A DNA stretch of 32,777 nucleotides from positions 1 to 32,777 of the forward strand of contig CAUERX010000016.1 in the NCBI GenBank assembly GCA_959020415.1, given 5' to 3'. Below, in pieces: positions 8,523-15,778 of this stretch. Position numbers and translations under genes: made by a program. Within the stretch, counting starts at the first letter, position 1. Every line of letters begins with the position of its first letter. The notes beneath the pieces were generated by a model. The model was not told where the DNA came from and did no database searches. It saw nothing but the letters and a program-made list of their open reading frames with translations. The stretch comes from an uncultured bacterium. GTDB lineage: Bacteria > Bacillota_I > Bacilli_A > RF39 > UBA660.

Positions 8523-8642
8523 GGACATCTACTCCCTATATATAATATACGACATTTACCTAGCGATTTCCTTTTTTTTAAACAAAAAAATTATATTTTT
8601 TGACAATTTTCATATAATAATTAGTAAAAAAGAGGTGTTTTT

Positions 8643-9179
8643 GTGTCATTGAAACGTTTAAAAGTGATTGATGTGTTTATAATTTTTGCTTTCTGTTTTC
8701 TAACTCATTTTATTTATTCCTGGTTTCCTAATACTCTATTTAGTATTTTCTTTCCAGTAAATGAAAGTATATGGGAACATATGAAAATGCTTTTTTCAGC
8801 AATTATTATATTTAGTGTGGTTGATTTTATACTCCTTAAAGTATTTGAAATAGAATATCGAAACTTTATTACAAGTATATTTTTATCGGCGGTTTTAAGT
8901 ATTATCATTTTTCTAGCTATTTATTTGCCCCTTTATTATTTTATAGGAGAAAATATGGTTTTAAATTTAACTGTTCTTTTTGTTTCTATAGTGTTTAGCC
9001 AAGCGGTAAGTTATTTTGTTTTAGAAAGTAAGGACTATGGTTTACTTAATTATGTCAGTTTAATTGGCATTATATTTAGTTATATTATTTTTGGTATCTT
9101 AACTTACTATCCACCTACAGAAGATTTGTTTTACGATCCTATGGATGAAAAATATGGAATAAATACTTATAATGTTTAA
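8643..9179 (+). CDS. DUF6512-like integral membrane protein
   Basis: A 178-residue membrane protein with about five to six hydrophobic helices and a short polar C-terminus (YDPMDEKYGINTYNV). The segment FSIFFPVNESIWEHMKML is the hallmark of the DUF6512 family, in which a conserved PVNESxWEH motif follows the first helix. The family's function is unknown. The start is a GTG with GAGGTG eight bases upstream; no ATG fits better. It is divergent from dnaG and ends at a strong terminator, so it is a single-gene unit. The 114-base gap to dnaG holds AT-rich sequence without a clearly spaced promoter. Confidence 0.75.
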   Translation: MSLKRLKVIDVFIIFAFCFLTHFIYSWFPNTLFSIFFPVNESIWEHMKMLFSAIIIFSVVDFILLKVFEIEYRNFITSIFLSAVLSIIIFLAIYLPLYYFIGENMVLNLTVLFVSIVFSQAVSYFVLESKDYGLLNYVSLIGIIFSYIIFGILTYYPPTEDLFYDPMDEKYGINTYNV

Positions 9180-9187
9180 ACAAGCAA

Positions 9188-9208
9188 AAAGCCCTTAATA
9201 AGGGCTTT
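9188..9208. terminator. Terminator between converging genes
   Basis: A 10-base perfect stem (AAAGCCCTTA / TAAGGGCTTT) after the DUF6512-like gene. It is palindromic and could also serve comEC, which ends 24 bases away on the other strand. Confidence 0.85.
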
Positions 9209-9231
9209 ATCTATATAAAACGCTAAATGCA

Positions 9232-11289
9232 TTAGCGGGCAGTAGTATAGATGATTCTATCTTTTAATATGAGTTTGATAGAACCATCTATTTGGGTAAT
9301 TAGAGTGTTACTTTTTTCTAATCTTTTAAGTGTTTCTTTGTGGGGGTGACCATACAAATTATTTTTACCCGCGGATATTAAACTGATCTTAGGCCTGACA
9401 GTATTAATAAATTCGGGAGATGTGCTGCTCTTTGACCCGTGGTGTCCTACTTTTAATATATCCACGATAGGCAGTTTATATGTATTTAAAATATAACTTT
9501 CTCTTGTCTCTGATGCGTCTCCCATTAATAATATATTCTGGCTATTAATTTTTGTATATATAATTAAACTATCATCGTTTTCATTAGATGATTTTGTCCC
9601 AGATAAAAATTCCAATGTATATTCCTTTATTTTTAAGGATTTTTCAGCGATTTTTTGATATGGTATATCTTTTTCTTGAGCTTTTTTCATAATGTTTTTT
9701 TCCAATTTATTATCATTAGATTTATTAAAAATAATATTTTTCACCTTGAAATTATCAATTAATGATGGTGTCAGCCCAGAATGATCAAAATCGCCGTGGG
9801 TTAAAATTAAATAATCTATTTGTTTAATACCTTCCGATTTTAGGTATGGAATGGTTTTATTTTTAACAATATCGTAAACTTTATTTTTAAAATTTAACTC
9901 ACCACCTGTATCAATAAGGATCGTTCCTTGATTATGCGGAAAATTTAAAAGAATACTGTCACCTTGACCGACATCAATCATTGTCATAAATGGATTATTA
10001 CTTAAATAGTTAATATTTGTGTGAAAGAAAATTAAAATGATTAAAATAATGATTCCATGCTTTTTATTTTTTATTAAACTATACAAAACATATGTGATTA
10101 TTAAATAATAAAAAATTATACCATAAATATTTATATGCTTTAAGATAATTTGAAAGGCAGTTATTTGACTAAAAACTAATGATAAATTTTCCATGGTTTC
10201 TATTAAAAAATATAAAATATTGTCAAGTGGCTTTATAAATAGTGTTATTAGTGAAAACGGATATACAACTAAAGAAACAAGTGGAACAAAAAATATGTTT
10301 ATGAAAGGTGATAATAAATTTACTTCGAAAAAATTATTTATAGTAATTGGAAGACTAGCTAAAAAAGAGATAAATGAAACTATAAAGATTTTACTAAAAT
10401 AATTTTTGAATTTTTTTATAATTTCTTTAAATAGTATTAGATAAAAAGAAATTATAAAGGAAAATAAAAAACCGATATTATAAATTATGTACGGGTTATA
10501 AAAAAGATAGATGGTGATTATCAGGATAAGTAAAAAAATAGTTTTAATTCTTAAATTAAAAGTTTTTTTGACTGTAAGAACTATAAATAAAGCGGTAGCT
10601 CTTATAACTGATGGTGTAAAATTAGTTAGAAAGGCATAAAAAAGTAAAACAAAAATTACAATAAGATAATTGAACTTTTTATATTTTGAAAGGCGATTTA
10701 AAATAAAAAGAATAATACTGGATAATAGGGTAATATGCATGCCAGAGATGGCTAATAAATGACTAATTCCATTGATTTGATAGCTATTGATAATTTCTTC
10801 ATCTATATCTTTATTATTTCCTAAAATAAAAGCGTTTAAATAATCTTTACTTTTATATGTATTTATATAATTAATAAGATTATTTTTTATCTTATATATT
10901 TTTGATGGTTCCTTAATAACCTTTATTGTTTTGGCAGTCATAGTATAATTTATTTTATTACTTAGAAGATAGTTTTGATAATTAAAAAGATTAAATATGG
11001 TGTTAGGCATTGGTTCTTTTAATTCTCCACTAATGCTGACTTTTTGGCCTAAGGTACAATTAAAATCATTGTAATAATTAACAATGATTTTTTCTTTAGC
11101 TTTTATAGTAATCTTATAACTGGTATCGTTTTTTTGGCATTTCGTAATAATTCCGATGATTTGTTTTGTATTTGAATTGTATACGCTTGTTGGATGATGG
11201 TCTAATTTGTAAATCGTAAAACTACAGCTGACAATAAAGGCTATTAATATTAGAATATTAAGTGGTAATATTGTTTTTAATTTTTTCAA
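9232..11289 (-). CDS. comEC: DNA uptake channel protein ComEC
   Basis: Membrane channel that carries single-stranded DNA into the cell during natural transformation. In 685 residues it shows an N-terminal membrane anchor and OB-like region, the competence domain with the signature HLLAISGMH (177-185) and many hydrophobic helices to about 410, then a metallo-beta-lactamase-like domain with THGDFDHSG (near 495) and GHHGSKSST (near 614). The metal-binding motifs look intact, so this is not a truncated form. The start is a TTG with GGAG nine bases upstream, and the gene overlaps comEA by 32 bases. comEA and comEC form the usual competence operon; regulation is not evident. Confidence 0.93.
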   Translation of the reverse strand: MKKLKTILPLNILILIAFIVSCSFTIYKLDHHPTSVYNSNTKQIIGIITKCQKNDTSYKITIKAKEKIIVNYYNDFNCTLGQKVSISGELKEPMPNTIFNLFNYQNYLLSNKINYTMTAKTIKVIKEPSKIYKIKNNLINYINTYKSKDYLNAFILGNNKDIDEEIINSYQINGISHLLAISGMHITLLSSIILFILNRLSKYKKFNYLIVIFVLLFYAFLTNFTPSVIRATALFIVLTVKKTFNLRIKTIFLLILIITIYLFYNPYIIYNIGFLFSFIISFYLILFKEIIKKFKNYFSKIFIVSFISFLASLPITINNFFEVNLLSPFINIFFVPLVSLVVYPFSLITLFIKPLDNILYFLIETMENLSLVFSQITAFQIILKHINIYGIIFYYLIITYVLYSLIKNKKHGIIILIILIFFHTNINYLSNNPFMTMIDVGQGDSILLNFPHNQGTILIDTGGELNFKNKVYDIVKNKTIPYLKSEGIKQIDYLILTHGDFDHSGLTPSLIDNFKVKNIIFNKSNDNKLEKNIMKKAQEKDIPYQKIAEKSLKIKEYTLEFLSGTKSSNENDDSLIIYTKINSQNILLMGDASETRESYILNTYKLPIVDILKVGHHGSKSSTSPEFINTVRPKISLISAGKNNLYGHPHKETLKRLEKSNTLITQIDGSIKLILKDRIIYTTAR

Positions 11290-11935
11290 ATAATGCTTCT
11301 CCTATACCAGGGACATTTTTTATTTCTTCTATGGTTTTAAATTGGCCATTTTTATCGCGGTGTTCTATTATAGCTTTGGCTTTAGATTCACCAATACCAC
11401 TTAGTGATTGTAATTCCTCGGCTGTAGCTTTATTTATTGATATTTTATTATTGGTGGCTTCGGTTTTATTCGAAGCTTGTTTCTTTTCTTCGGTTAAAGG
11501 TTTTAACTGATTAGTAATACAAGCATCATTTATATCAGGGCATTCACATTTTTCTTCTTTGCCTTTTTTTAGATTTTTTACTTCTGCTTTAGAGTATATA
11601 AATACGACCATTTCGTCATCTAATTTTTTACTTAAATTTATAATTGAAGTGTCGGCATTTTTGGTTAAACCACCGGCTTTATTTATAAGGTCATCTACTC
11701 TATCGTTTTTGTTTAGTTCATATATTCCGGGTGCATTGACTTCACCTTTGAGATCTACTTTAATTTTTGATGGTGTTTCTTCTTTCTTTGGTGTTTCTAA
11801 AACTTCTTCATTTGATTCTTTACTTTCAAACTCAATTAAAGTTAAGGTATAAATATTTAAGGCGAGTAATCCCAAAATAATAATAACGGCAATAATCATA
11901 TTACGATGCTCCAACAATTTATCTTTTAATTCCAT
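11258..11935 (-). CDS. comEA: Competence DNA-binding protein ComEA
   Basis: Surface DNA receptor that passes DNA to ComEC. The 225-residue protein has one N-terminal membrane helix (13-35), an acidic/lysine-rich linker, an SLBB domain (about 57-115, KVDLKGEVNAPGIYEL and AGGLTKNAD), a second linker containing three cysteines (CECPDINDAC), and a C-terminal pair of helix-hairpin-helix motifs (INKATAEELQSLSGIGESKA and IKNVPGIGEALFEKI) that bind DNA non-specifically. The ATG has AAGGAGG at ideal spacing. It overlaps comEC. The cysteine cluster in the linker is less usual and might form a disulfide outside the cell. Confidence 0.93.
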   Translation of the reverse strand: MELKDKLLEHRNMIIAVIIILGLLALNIYTLTLIEFESKESNEEVLETPKKEETPSKIKVDLKGEVNAPGIYELNKNDRVDDLINKAGGLTKNADTSIINLSKKLDDEMVVFIYSKAEVKNLKKGKEEKCECPDINDACITNQLKPLTEEKKQASNKTEATNNKISINKATAEELQSLSGIGESKAKAIIEHRDKNGQFKTIEEIKNVPGIGEALFEKIKNNITT

Positions 11936-12000
11936 GTTCCTCCTTTTTACCCCCTATTATTATCATACCGTTTTAGACTGTTATTTCCTTTTTGGACATG

Positions 12001-12028
12001 AAAAAAGATTAACTTTAAGGTTAATCTT
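12001..12028 (-). terminator. Terminator of the ftsW-type gene
   Basis: On the minus strand AAGATTAAC (12028-12020, complement) pairs with GTTAATCTT (12013-12005), followed by a run of T. The stem includes the stop codon. Confidence 0.8.
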
Positions 12029-13193
12029 ATGTAGCTACTTTTATTTTTTGGTTTTTTGTTTCAACATTAACTCTTTGAACAAGCGCTAATGAAACAATTA
12101 ATGATATTGCAAAACTTCCACCATAACTAAAGAATGGTAATGGTACTCCAGTAAGGGGAATTATACCAAATAACCCACCCATGTTAATGAAAATATGAGC
12201 GAATATATATGCGGCGACACCCAAACATATATATCTTCCTCGTAAGGTTGAAGCTTTTGAAGCGATCATAGTTATACGCCATAGGATTAAAGCATAACCT
12301 AAGAAGATAAATACGCTACCGATAACGCCATATTCTTCAGCAATAATGGCAAAGGCTGAGTCAGTATGTGGTTCTGGAATATATGAGTATTTTTGTTTAC
12401 TTTTTCCTATGCCAAGTCCCATAAGACCACCATCGTTAATAGCAATATAACTATTACAGACTTGATAACCACCTGTTTCGTATTGACCACAAGGGTCTAA
12501 CCATGAAGAAAATCTTGATAAACGCGCTTCGTTTAAAACACCACCTTGTGTACTACTATATATTCCAAGGGCGGCGACACCGAGCAACAGTAAGAGTCCA
12601 CCATATTTCAGCTTTTCTATTTTGAGAATTGGACTAGCAATTAGTAAAATCCCAACTATGAAAAGAATAATTAATAAAGTACCAAAGTCTTTTTGGAGAA
12701 AAACGATAGCTGGAATGGCAATCGCTATTAGCAATATTTTCCCGATCATTTCATAATGTGGAATATTTTTTGTACGAAGTTTACGATAATACTTTTCAAA
12801 TAAAATAGCTAGAAAAGCGATGATTACGGGTTTAGAAAGTTCGCTTGGCTGGATTTTGACAAATTTAAGGTCTATCCAGTTATTACTACCGGCGACGGCT
12901 TCTGATTTCCAAGCAATAATATTTAGAATAATTAATAGTATAAACATTAAGGGAACTAAAGTTTTGTATTTTTTTGTGTCAACTTTTAAAATTATTAAAG
13001 CTCCTACAACGCCAACAATAATGAACATCAGCTGTTTAAAAAAATAATAATATATTGAAACGTCATAATTAACTACGGCTGCACGGCTTGAAGCAGTAAC
13101 TATGGTCAATAATCCAAAGACAAAACCCACTATGGTGGTTATCAATAGCGGCTTATCTAAATCTTTAAAAATTTTCCTAAATGACTGATTCAT
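12027..13193 (-). CDS. ftsW: FtsW/RodA/SpoVE-family peptidoglycan glycosyltransferase
   Basis: A SEDS-family membrane enzyme that polymerises lipid II into glycan strands, working with a class B penicillin-binding protein. The 388-residue protein has about ten membrane helices and the family signatures: SNNWIDLKFVKIQPSELSKP, the loop IPEPHTDSAFAIIAEEYG with the essential aspartate, and TGVPLPFFSYGGS near the C-terminus. The HTDSAFAIIAEE and GVPLPFFSYGGS wording is closer to FtsW/SpoVE than to RodA, but the subgroup cannot be fixed from the sequence alone, so the symbol is provisional. The ATG has ATAGGAG nine bases upstream. It is a single-gene unit; a 19-base palindrome overlaps its ribosome binding site. 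Confidence 0.85.
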   Translation of the reverse strand: MNQSFRKIFKDLDKPLLITTIVGFVFGLLTIVTASSRAAVVNYDVSIYYYFFKQLMFIIVGVVGALIILKVDTKKYKTLVPLMFILLIILNIIAWKSEAVAGSNNWIDLKFVKIQPSELSKPVIIAFLAILFEKYYRKLRTKNIPHYEMIGKILLIAIAIPAIVFLQKDFGTLLIILFIVGILLIASPILKIEKLKYGGLLLLLGVAALGIYSSTQGGVLNEARLSRFSSWLDPCGQYETGGYQVCNSYIAINDGGLMGLGIGKSKQKYSYIPEPHTDSAFAIIAEEYGVIGSVFIFLGYALILWRITMIASKASTLRGRYICLGVAAYIFAHIFINMGGLFGIIPLTGVPLPFFSYGGSFAISLIVSLALVQRVNVETKNQKIKVAT

Positions 13194-13203
13194 TTTTTAG
13201 CTC

Positions 13204-13222
13204 CTATCATATAATATGATAG
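13204..13222. promoter_or_regulatory. Palindrome overlapping the ftsW ribosome binding site
   Basis: CTATCATA (13204-13211), three bases, TATGATAG (13215-13222): perfect 8-base arms. On the minus strand the right arm flows straight into the ribosome binding site GATAGGAG. It could be an operator or an RNA hairpin that limits translation. Confidence 0.4.
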
Positions 13223-13338
13223 CACAATATTTGTAGTTTTTGAATGAAAAAAATATAAAAAACAAAAATTAGGTGTTTTTAATAGTCGTTATGTGTTAAG
13301 AGACGTACACTATACTAGAATAGATAGGAGGTTGTTAT

Positions 13339-13509
13339 ATGTATTACTATGGTGGTTATCAAGGTTATGGATGCGGTAACCAATGCGGTGGCGGCTGCCA
13401 AGGCGGCGGTGGTTACGGCGCAGGCTATGGAGCAGCTATTATCTTAGTTCTATTCATTTTGTTAGTAATCATTATCGGTGCTCGTGCATTCGGTAACGGC
13501 AACTATTAG
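13339..13509 (+). CDS. YjcZ-like small Gly/Tyr/Cys-rich membrane protein
   Basis: A 56-residue protein. Residues 1-30 are Gly/Tyr-rich with three cysteines (C12, C16, C20), and 31-50 form one hydrophobic helix (GAAIILVLFILLVIIIGARA) with a short FGNGNY tail. The helix closely resembles the FALIVVLFILLIIVGA core of the YjcZ family of small proteins, known from Bacillus where several are sporulation-associated. The start is an ATG with ATAGGAGG eight bases upstream, and a terminator follows, so it is an independent unit. The GC content is visibly higher than in neighbouring genes because of the glycine codons. Whether this organism sporulates cannot be told from the window. Confidence 0.85.
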   Translation: MYYYGGYQGYGCGNQCGGGCQGGGGYGAGYGAAIILVLFILLVIIIGARAFGNGNY

Positions 13510-13537
13510 GAAGTTAAGAGGTTTCTAACTTCTTTTT
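13510..13537 (+). terminator. Terminator of the YjcZ-like gene
   Basis: GAAGTTA (13510-13516) pairs with TAACTTC (13526-13532) followed by T5, immediately after the stop codon. Confidence 0.75.
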
Positions 13538-13542
13538 AAAGG

Positions 13543-13571
13543 AAAAAAGCACTATAACTTAGTGCTTTTTT
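13543..13571. terminator. Bidirectional terminator
   Basis: AAAAAAGCACT (13543-13553) and AGTGCTTTTTT (13561-13571) around a 7-base loop. It serves the minus-strand gene ending at 13581 and backs up the previous terminator. Confidence 0.85.
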
Positions 13572-13580
13572 GTAATTTTA

Positions 13581-14045
13581 TTATTTTTTTATTAATTTAT
13601 GACCTTGTGGTTTATAAAATTCTAACTCTTTTTGCTCTTTATCATGGACAATACAAAAGTATTCTTCTAAAATTTCTTGTTCTGTCATTCCGGAAGCTAA
13701 GCCATAATTAGCTATAGAATCAATGACATAAGTTGAAGTAGAACTTTTAATGCAAAAGTCAATAAGCGCTCCTGAGGTTGACGAAATACCAAAAATAGTT
13801 ATTGGATAATCTTCACCTTCATTCGCTATAGCTAAAGGAATCTCATAATCTGTAAGTACACATTCTAGCGCAAATGGATCATAATTATATATCATTTTTA
13901 ATGATTCACTCATAAAATTACTATTATATCCAGTCTCTTCGTTTGTTTGAGCGACTTTTTCAAAGACTATTTCTAAGTCTTCTACTTGAGCTTTTCCTTC
14001 TGTTTTTGGACAAAAATCATTTAAATTAAGATTTTTTAATGCCAT
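13581..14045 (-). CDS. Hypothetical 154-aa soluble protein
   Basis: I do not recognise a family. The protein is acidic, without a signal peptide or membrane helix. It starts MALKNLNLNDFCPKTEGK, has a central Ser/Thr stretch (GISSTSGALIDFCIKSSTST), and ends in a charged segment. The mix of short hydrophobic strands and helices suggests a globular alpha/beta protein. The ATG has a strong ribosome binding site (GAGGAGGG), and a promoter lies directly upstream at 14069-14097. It lies downstream of uvsE on the same strand but is probably transcribed from its own promoter. No function is proposed. Confidence 0.75.
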   Translation of the reverse strand: MALKNLNLNDFCPKTEGKAQVEDLEIVFEKVAQTNEETGYNSNFMSESLKMIYNYDPFALECVLTDYEIPLAIANEGEDYPITIFGISSTSGALIDFCIKSSTSTYVIDSIANYGLASGMTEQEILEEYFCIVHDKEQKELEFYKPQGHKLIKK

Positions 14046-14068
14046 AATTTCCCTCCTCTTAGTAGTTT

Positions 14069-14097
14069 ATTATACTATAGAAGAAAAAATAAGTAAA
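14069..14097 (-). promoter_or_regulatory. Promoter of the 154-aa hypothetical gene
   Basis: Minus strand: TTTACT (14097-14092), 17-base spacer, TATAAT (14074-14069). The -35 box abuts the stop codon of uvsE. Confidence 0.6.
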
Positions 14098-15045
14098 TTA
14101 TTTTATTTCAATAGTCGTATCATCTATAAAACGATAATTCGTTTTATACTTAAGCTCTCTGACTAATCTAAATAAAGCTTCATCTTTGGCTTTACACTCA
14201 AGCATAATGTCGATATCATGTTGCTGTTTTGTTAATATTTCAAGAAAATCAATGAAATCATTTGCATTTATATAAGTACTATGACTGCGAAATTCTCTTT
14301 TATTCTTCGGTGATGAAAAATGCATTTTAGGTTTTAATTTCTGCTTTTCCCAGGTTTTTATAATTCTCGAAAGATAATCATTTATATTTTCTCCTTCGTT
14401 ATTACATTTATAATGGTGATAGTCTAGTACCATCGGAATTTTTAAAGTTTCGCATATGTATAAAACGTCTTTTATGTTAAAAATTTTATCATCATTTTCT
14501 AAAATAATAAGGTTCTGAATTTTTTTATCTAATTTTTTAAAAGTATTAATAAATTTTTTAATAGCTTTTTCTTTATCACCAAAAGCTCCGCCAACATGAA
14601 GCACTGTTTTTCCATCGATTTTCATTGCTTCAAACATTTTTTGGTGAAATTCTAACATCTCTATACTTTTTTTAATTACATCTCTTTTAGTGCTGTTTAA
14701 AACGCAAAATTGATCGGGGTGTGTATCGACTCTAAGATCGTATAATTTAGTTAACTTGCCTAATTGTTCCCACTCTTTTTTATAAGGCTCTATGTAGTCA
14801 AAAACAACATCATTATGAGTTGCTAAAGGAATAATATTGTGACTGATGCGATAAAAGTGAATCTCATTTCTATAATTATACCAAAATATTTCTTTTAAAT
14901 TTTTGAAGTTTTCGGTTATTAACTGATCTAATTTTATGTTTCCTATTTCTTCGTTTAATTTATGATAATTTGTATAAGTTATTGTTTTTGAGGCAGTAAT
15001 ATCTAATGTTAATGATATTGCGACATATCCTAATCTTATTTTCAT
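14098..15045 (-). CDS. uvsE: UV DNA damage endonuclease
   Basis: UvsE (UVDE) nicks DNA 5' to UV photoproducts and other distortions, an alternative to UvrABC repair. The protein is 315 residues from the chosen start and has the TIM-barrel family features: the start KIRLGYVAIS, RISHNIIPLATHND, the metal-binding RVDTHPDQFCVLN, VLHVGGAFGDK, ILENDD, MVLDYHHYKCN, MHFSSPK and MLECKAKDEALF. The metal ligands look intact. A GTG nine bases further upstream is in frame, but it is part of the ribosome binding site AAAGGTG; the ATG at 15045 is the likelier start. It is divergent from def. Confidence 0.92.
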   Translation of the reverse strand: MKIRLGYVAISLTLDITASKTITYTNYHKLNEEIGNIKLDQLITENFKNLKEIFWYNYRNEIHFYRISHNIIPLATHNDVVFDYIEPYKKEWEQLGKLTKLYDLRVDTHPDQFCVLNSTKRDVIKKSIEMLEFHQKMFEAMKIDGKTVLHVGGAFGDKEKAIKKFINTFKKLDKKIQNLIILENDDKIFNIKDVLYICETLKIPMVLDYHHYKCNNEGENINDYLSRIIKTWEKQKLKPKMHFSSPKNKREFRSHSTYINANDFIDFLEILTKQQHDIDIMLECKAKDEALFRLVRELKYKTNYRFIDDTTIEIK

Positions 15046-15092
15046 ATAAATCACCTTTTATATTATGGTTATAATCTTTAATTATATGTTAT

Positions 15093-15121
15093 TTGACATT
15101 TATTTTTGCTCATTATATAAT
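15093..15121 (+). promoter_or_regulatory. Consensus sigma-A promoter of the def operon
   Basis: TTGACA (15093-15098), a 17-base spacer and TATAAT (15116-15121). With initiation near 15128, the transcript would have a leader of roughly 95 bases before def. Confidence 0.85.
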
Positions 15122-15136
15122 ACAAATGCTTTTTAT

Positions 15137-15154
15137 AGGTGAAAAACTATGTAA
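15137..15154 (+). promoter_or_regulatory. Start-stop (AUG-UAA) element in the def leader
   Basis: In the predicted leader of def, AGGTG (15137-15141) is followed after seven bases by ATGTAA (15149-15154): a ribosome binding site with a start codon directly followed by a stop. Flanking GCTTTT and AAAAGC could pair and place it in a hairpin loop. A regulatory role is only a suggestion. Confidence 0.35.
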
Positions 15155-15221
15155 ATAAAAGCAATTTAATTAATTAATCGCCTTAAAATATGATAAAATA
15201 TTATATATGGAAGTGATAAAA

Positions 15222-15770
15222 ATGTTTAAAGAATTAAAAATATTAGACGAAAAGAATAAAACACTTCGCCAAGTTAGTAAAGAGGTTCAATTACCCTTAT
15301 CAAAAAAAGATAAAGAAACAATTGAACATATTATAAAACAACTTACTTATAGTCAAATTGAAGAGTATGCGGAAAAGTATGATTTACGTCCGGGAATGGG
15401 ACTTGCGTTTCCACAACTTGGCCAATTAAAAAGAATTATTGTTATTGTCTATGAATATGAGGAAGGTAAATTTAAAAATTACGTCTTTGTTAATCCAAAA
15501 ATTATTAGCCATTCTGAAGAGATGGTAGCACTTGAAACTGGTGAAGGATGTTTGAGTGTTAATCGTGATGTTGATGGGCATGTTCCAAGATTTGCCCGAG
15601 TCACCATCAGCGGTTATGATCCTGATGGTAATAAAGTTTCAGTTAGAGCTCGTGAGGAATTAGCTGTTGCCTTCCAGCACGAGATTGACCATTTAAACGG
15701 AATATTATTTTTCGATAAGATAAATAAGAAAAAACCATTTTTTAATGAAAACGAAATTAGGTTAATCTAG
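15222..15770 (+). CDS. def: Peptide deformylase
   Basis: Removes the formyl group from the N-terminal formyl-methionine of new proteins, using a catalytic metal. From the chosen ATG the enzyme has 182 residues and shows all three motifs: GMGLAFPQ (58-65), EGCLSV (108-113) with the metal-binding cysteine, and QHEIDH (152-157) with two metal-binding histidines and the catalytic glutamate. Length and the insertion between motifs 1 and 2 fit the Gram-positive type. An in-frame ATG at 15207 is possible, but the ATG at 15222 has GGAAGTG at the right spacing and gives the standard N-terminus. It has a consensus promoter and is followed eight bases later by the sulfotransferase-like gene. Confidence 0.95.
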   Translation: MFKELKILDEKNKTLRQVSKEVQLPLSKKDKETIEHIIKQLTYSQIEEYAEKYDLRPGMGLAFPQLGQLKRIIVIVYEYEEGKFKNYVFVNPKIISHSEEMVALETGEGCLSVNRDVDGHVPRFARVTISGYDPDGNKVSVRAREELAVAFQHEIDHLNGILFFDKINKKKPFFNENEIRLI

Positions 15771-15778
15771 GAGGCATT

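Noticed and set aside
8598..8616. TTGACA followed by TATAAT upstream of the DUF6512-like gene
   Set aside because: Only seven bases separate the boxes, too few for one sigma-A promoter. One of the boxes may still be used with another partner, but I cannot tell which.
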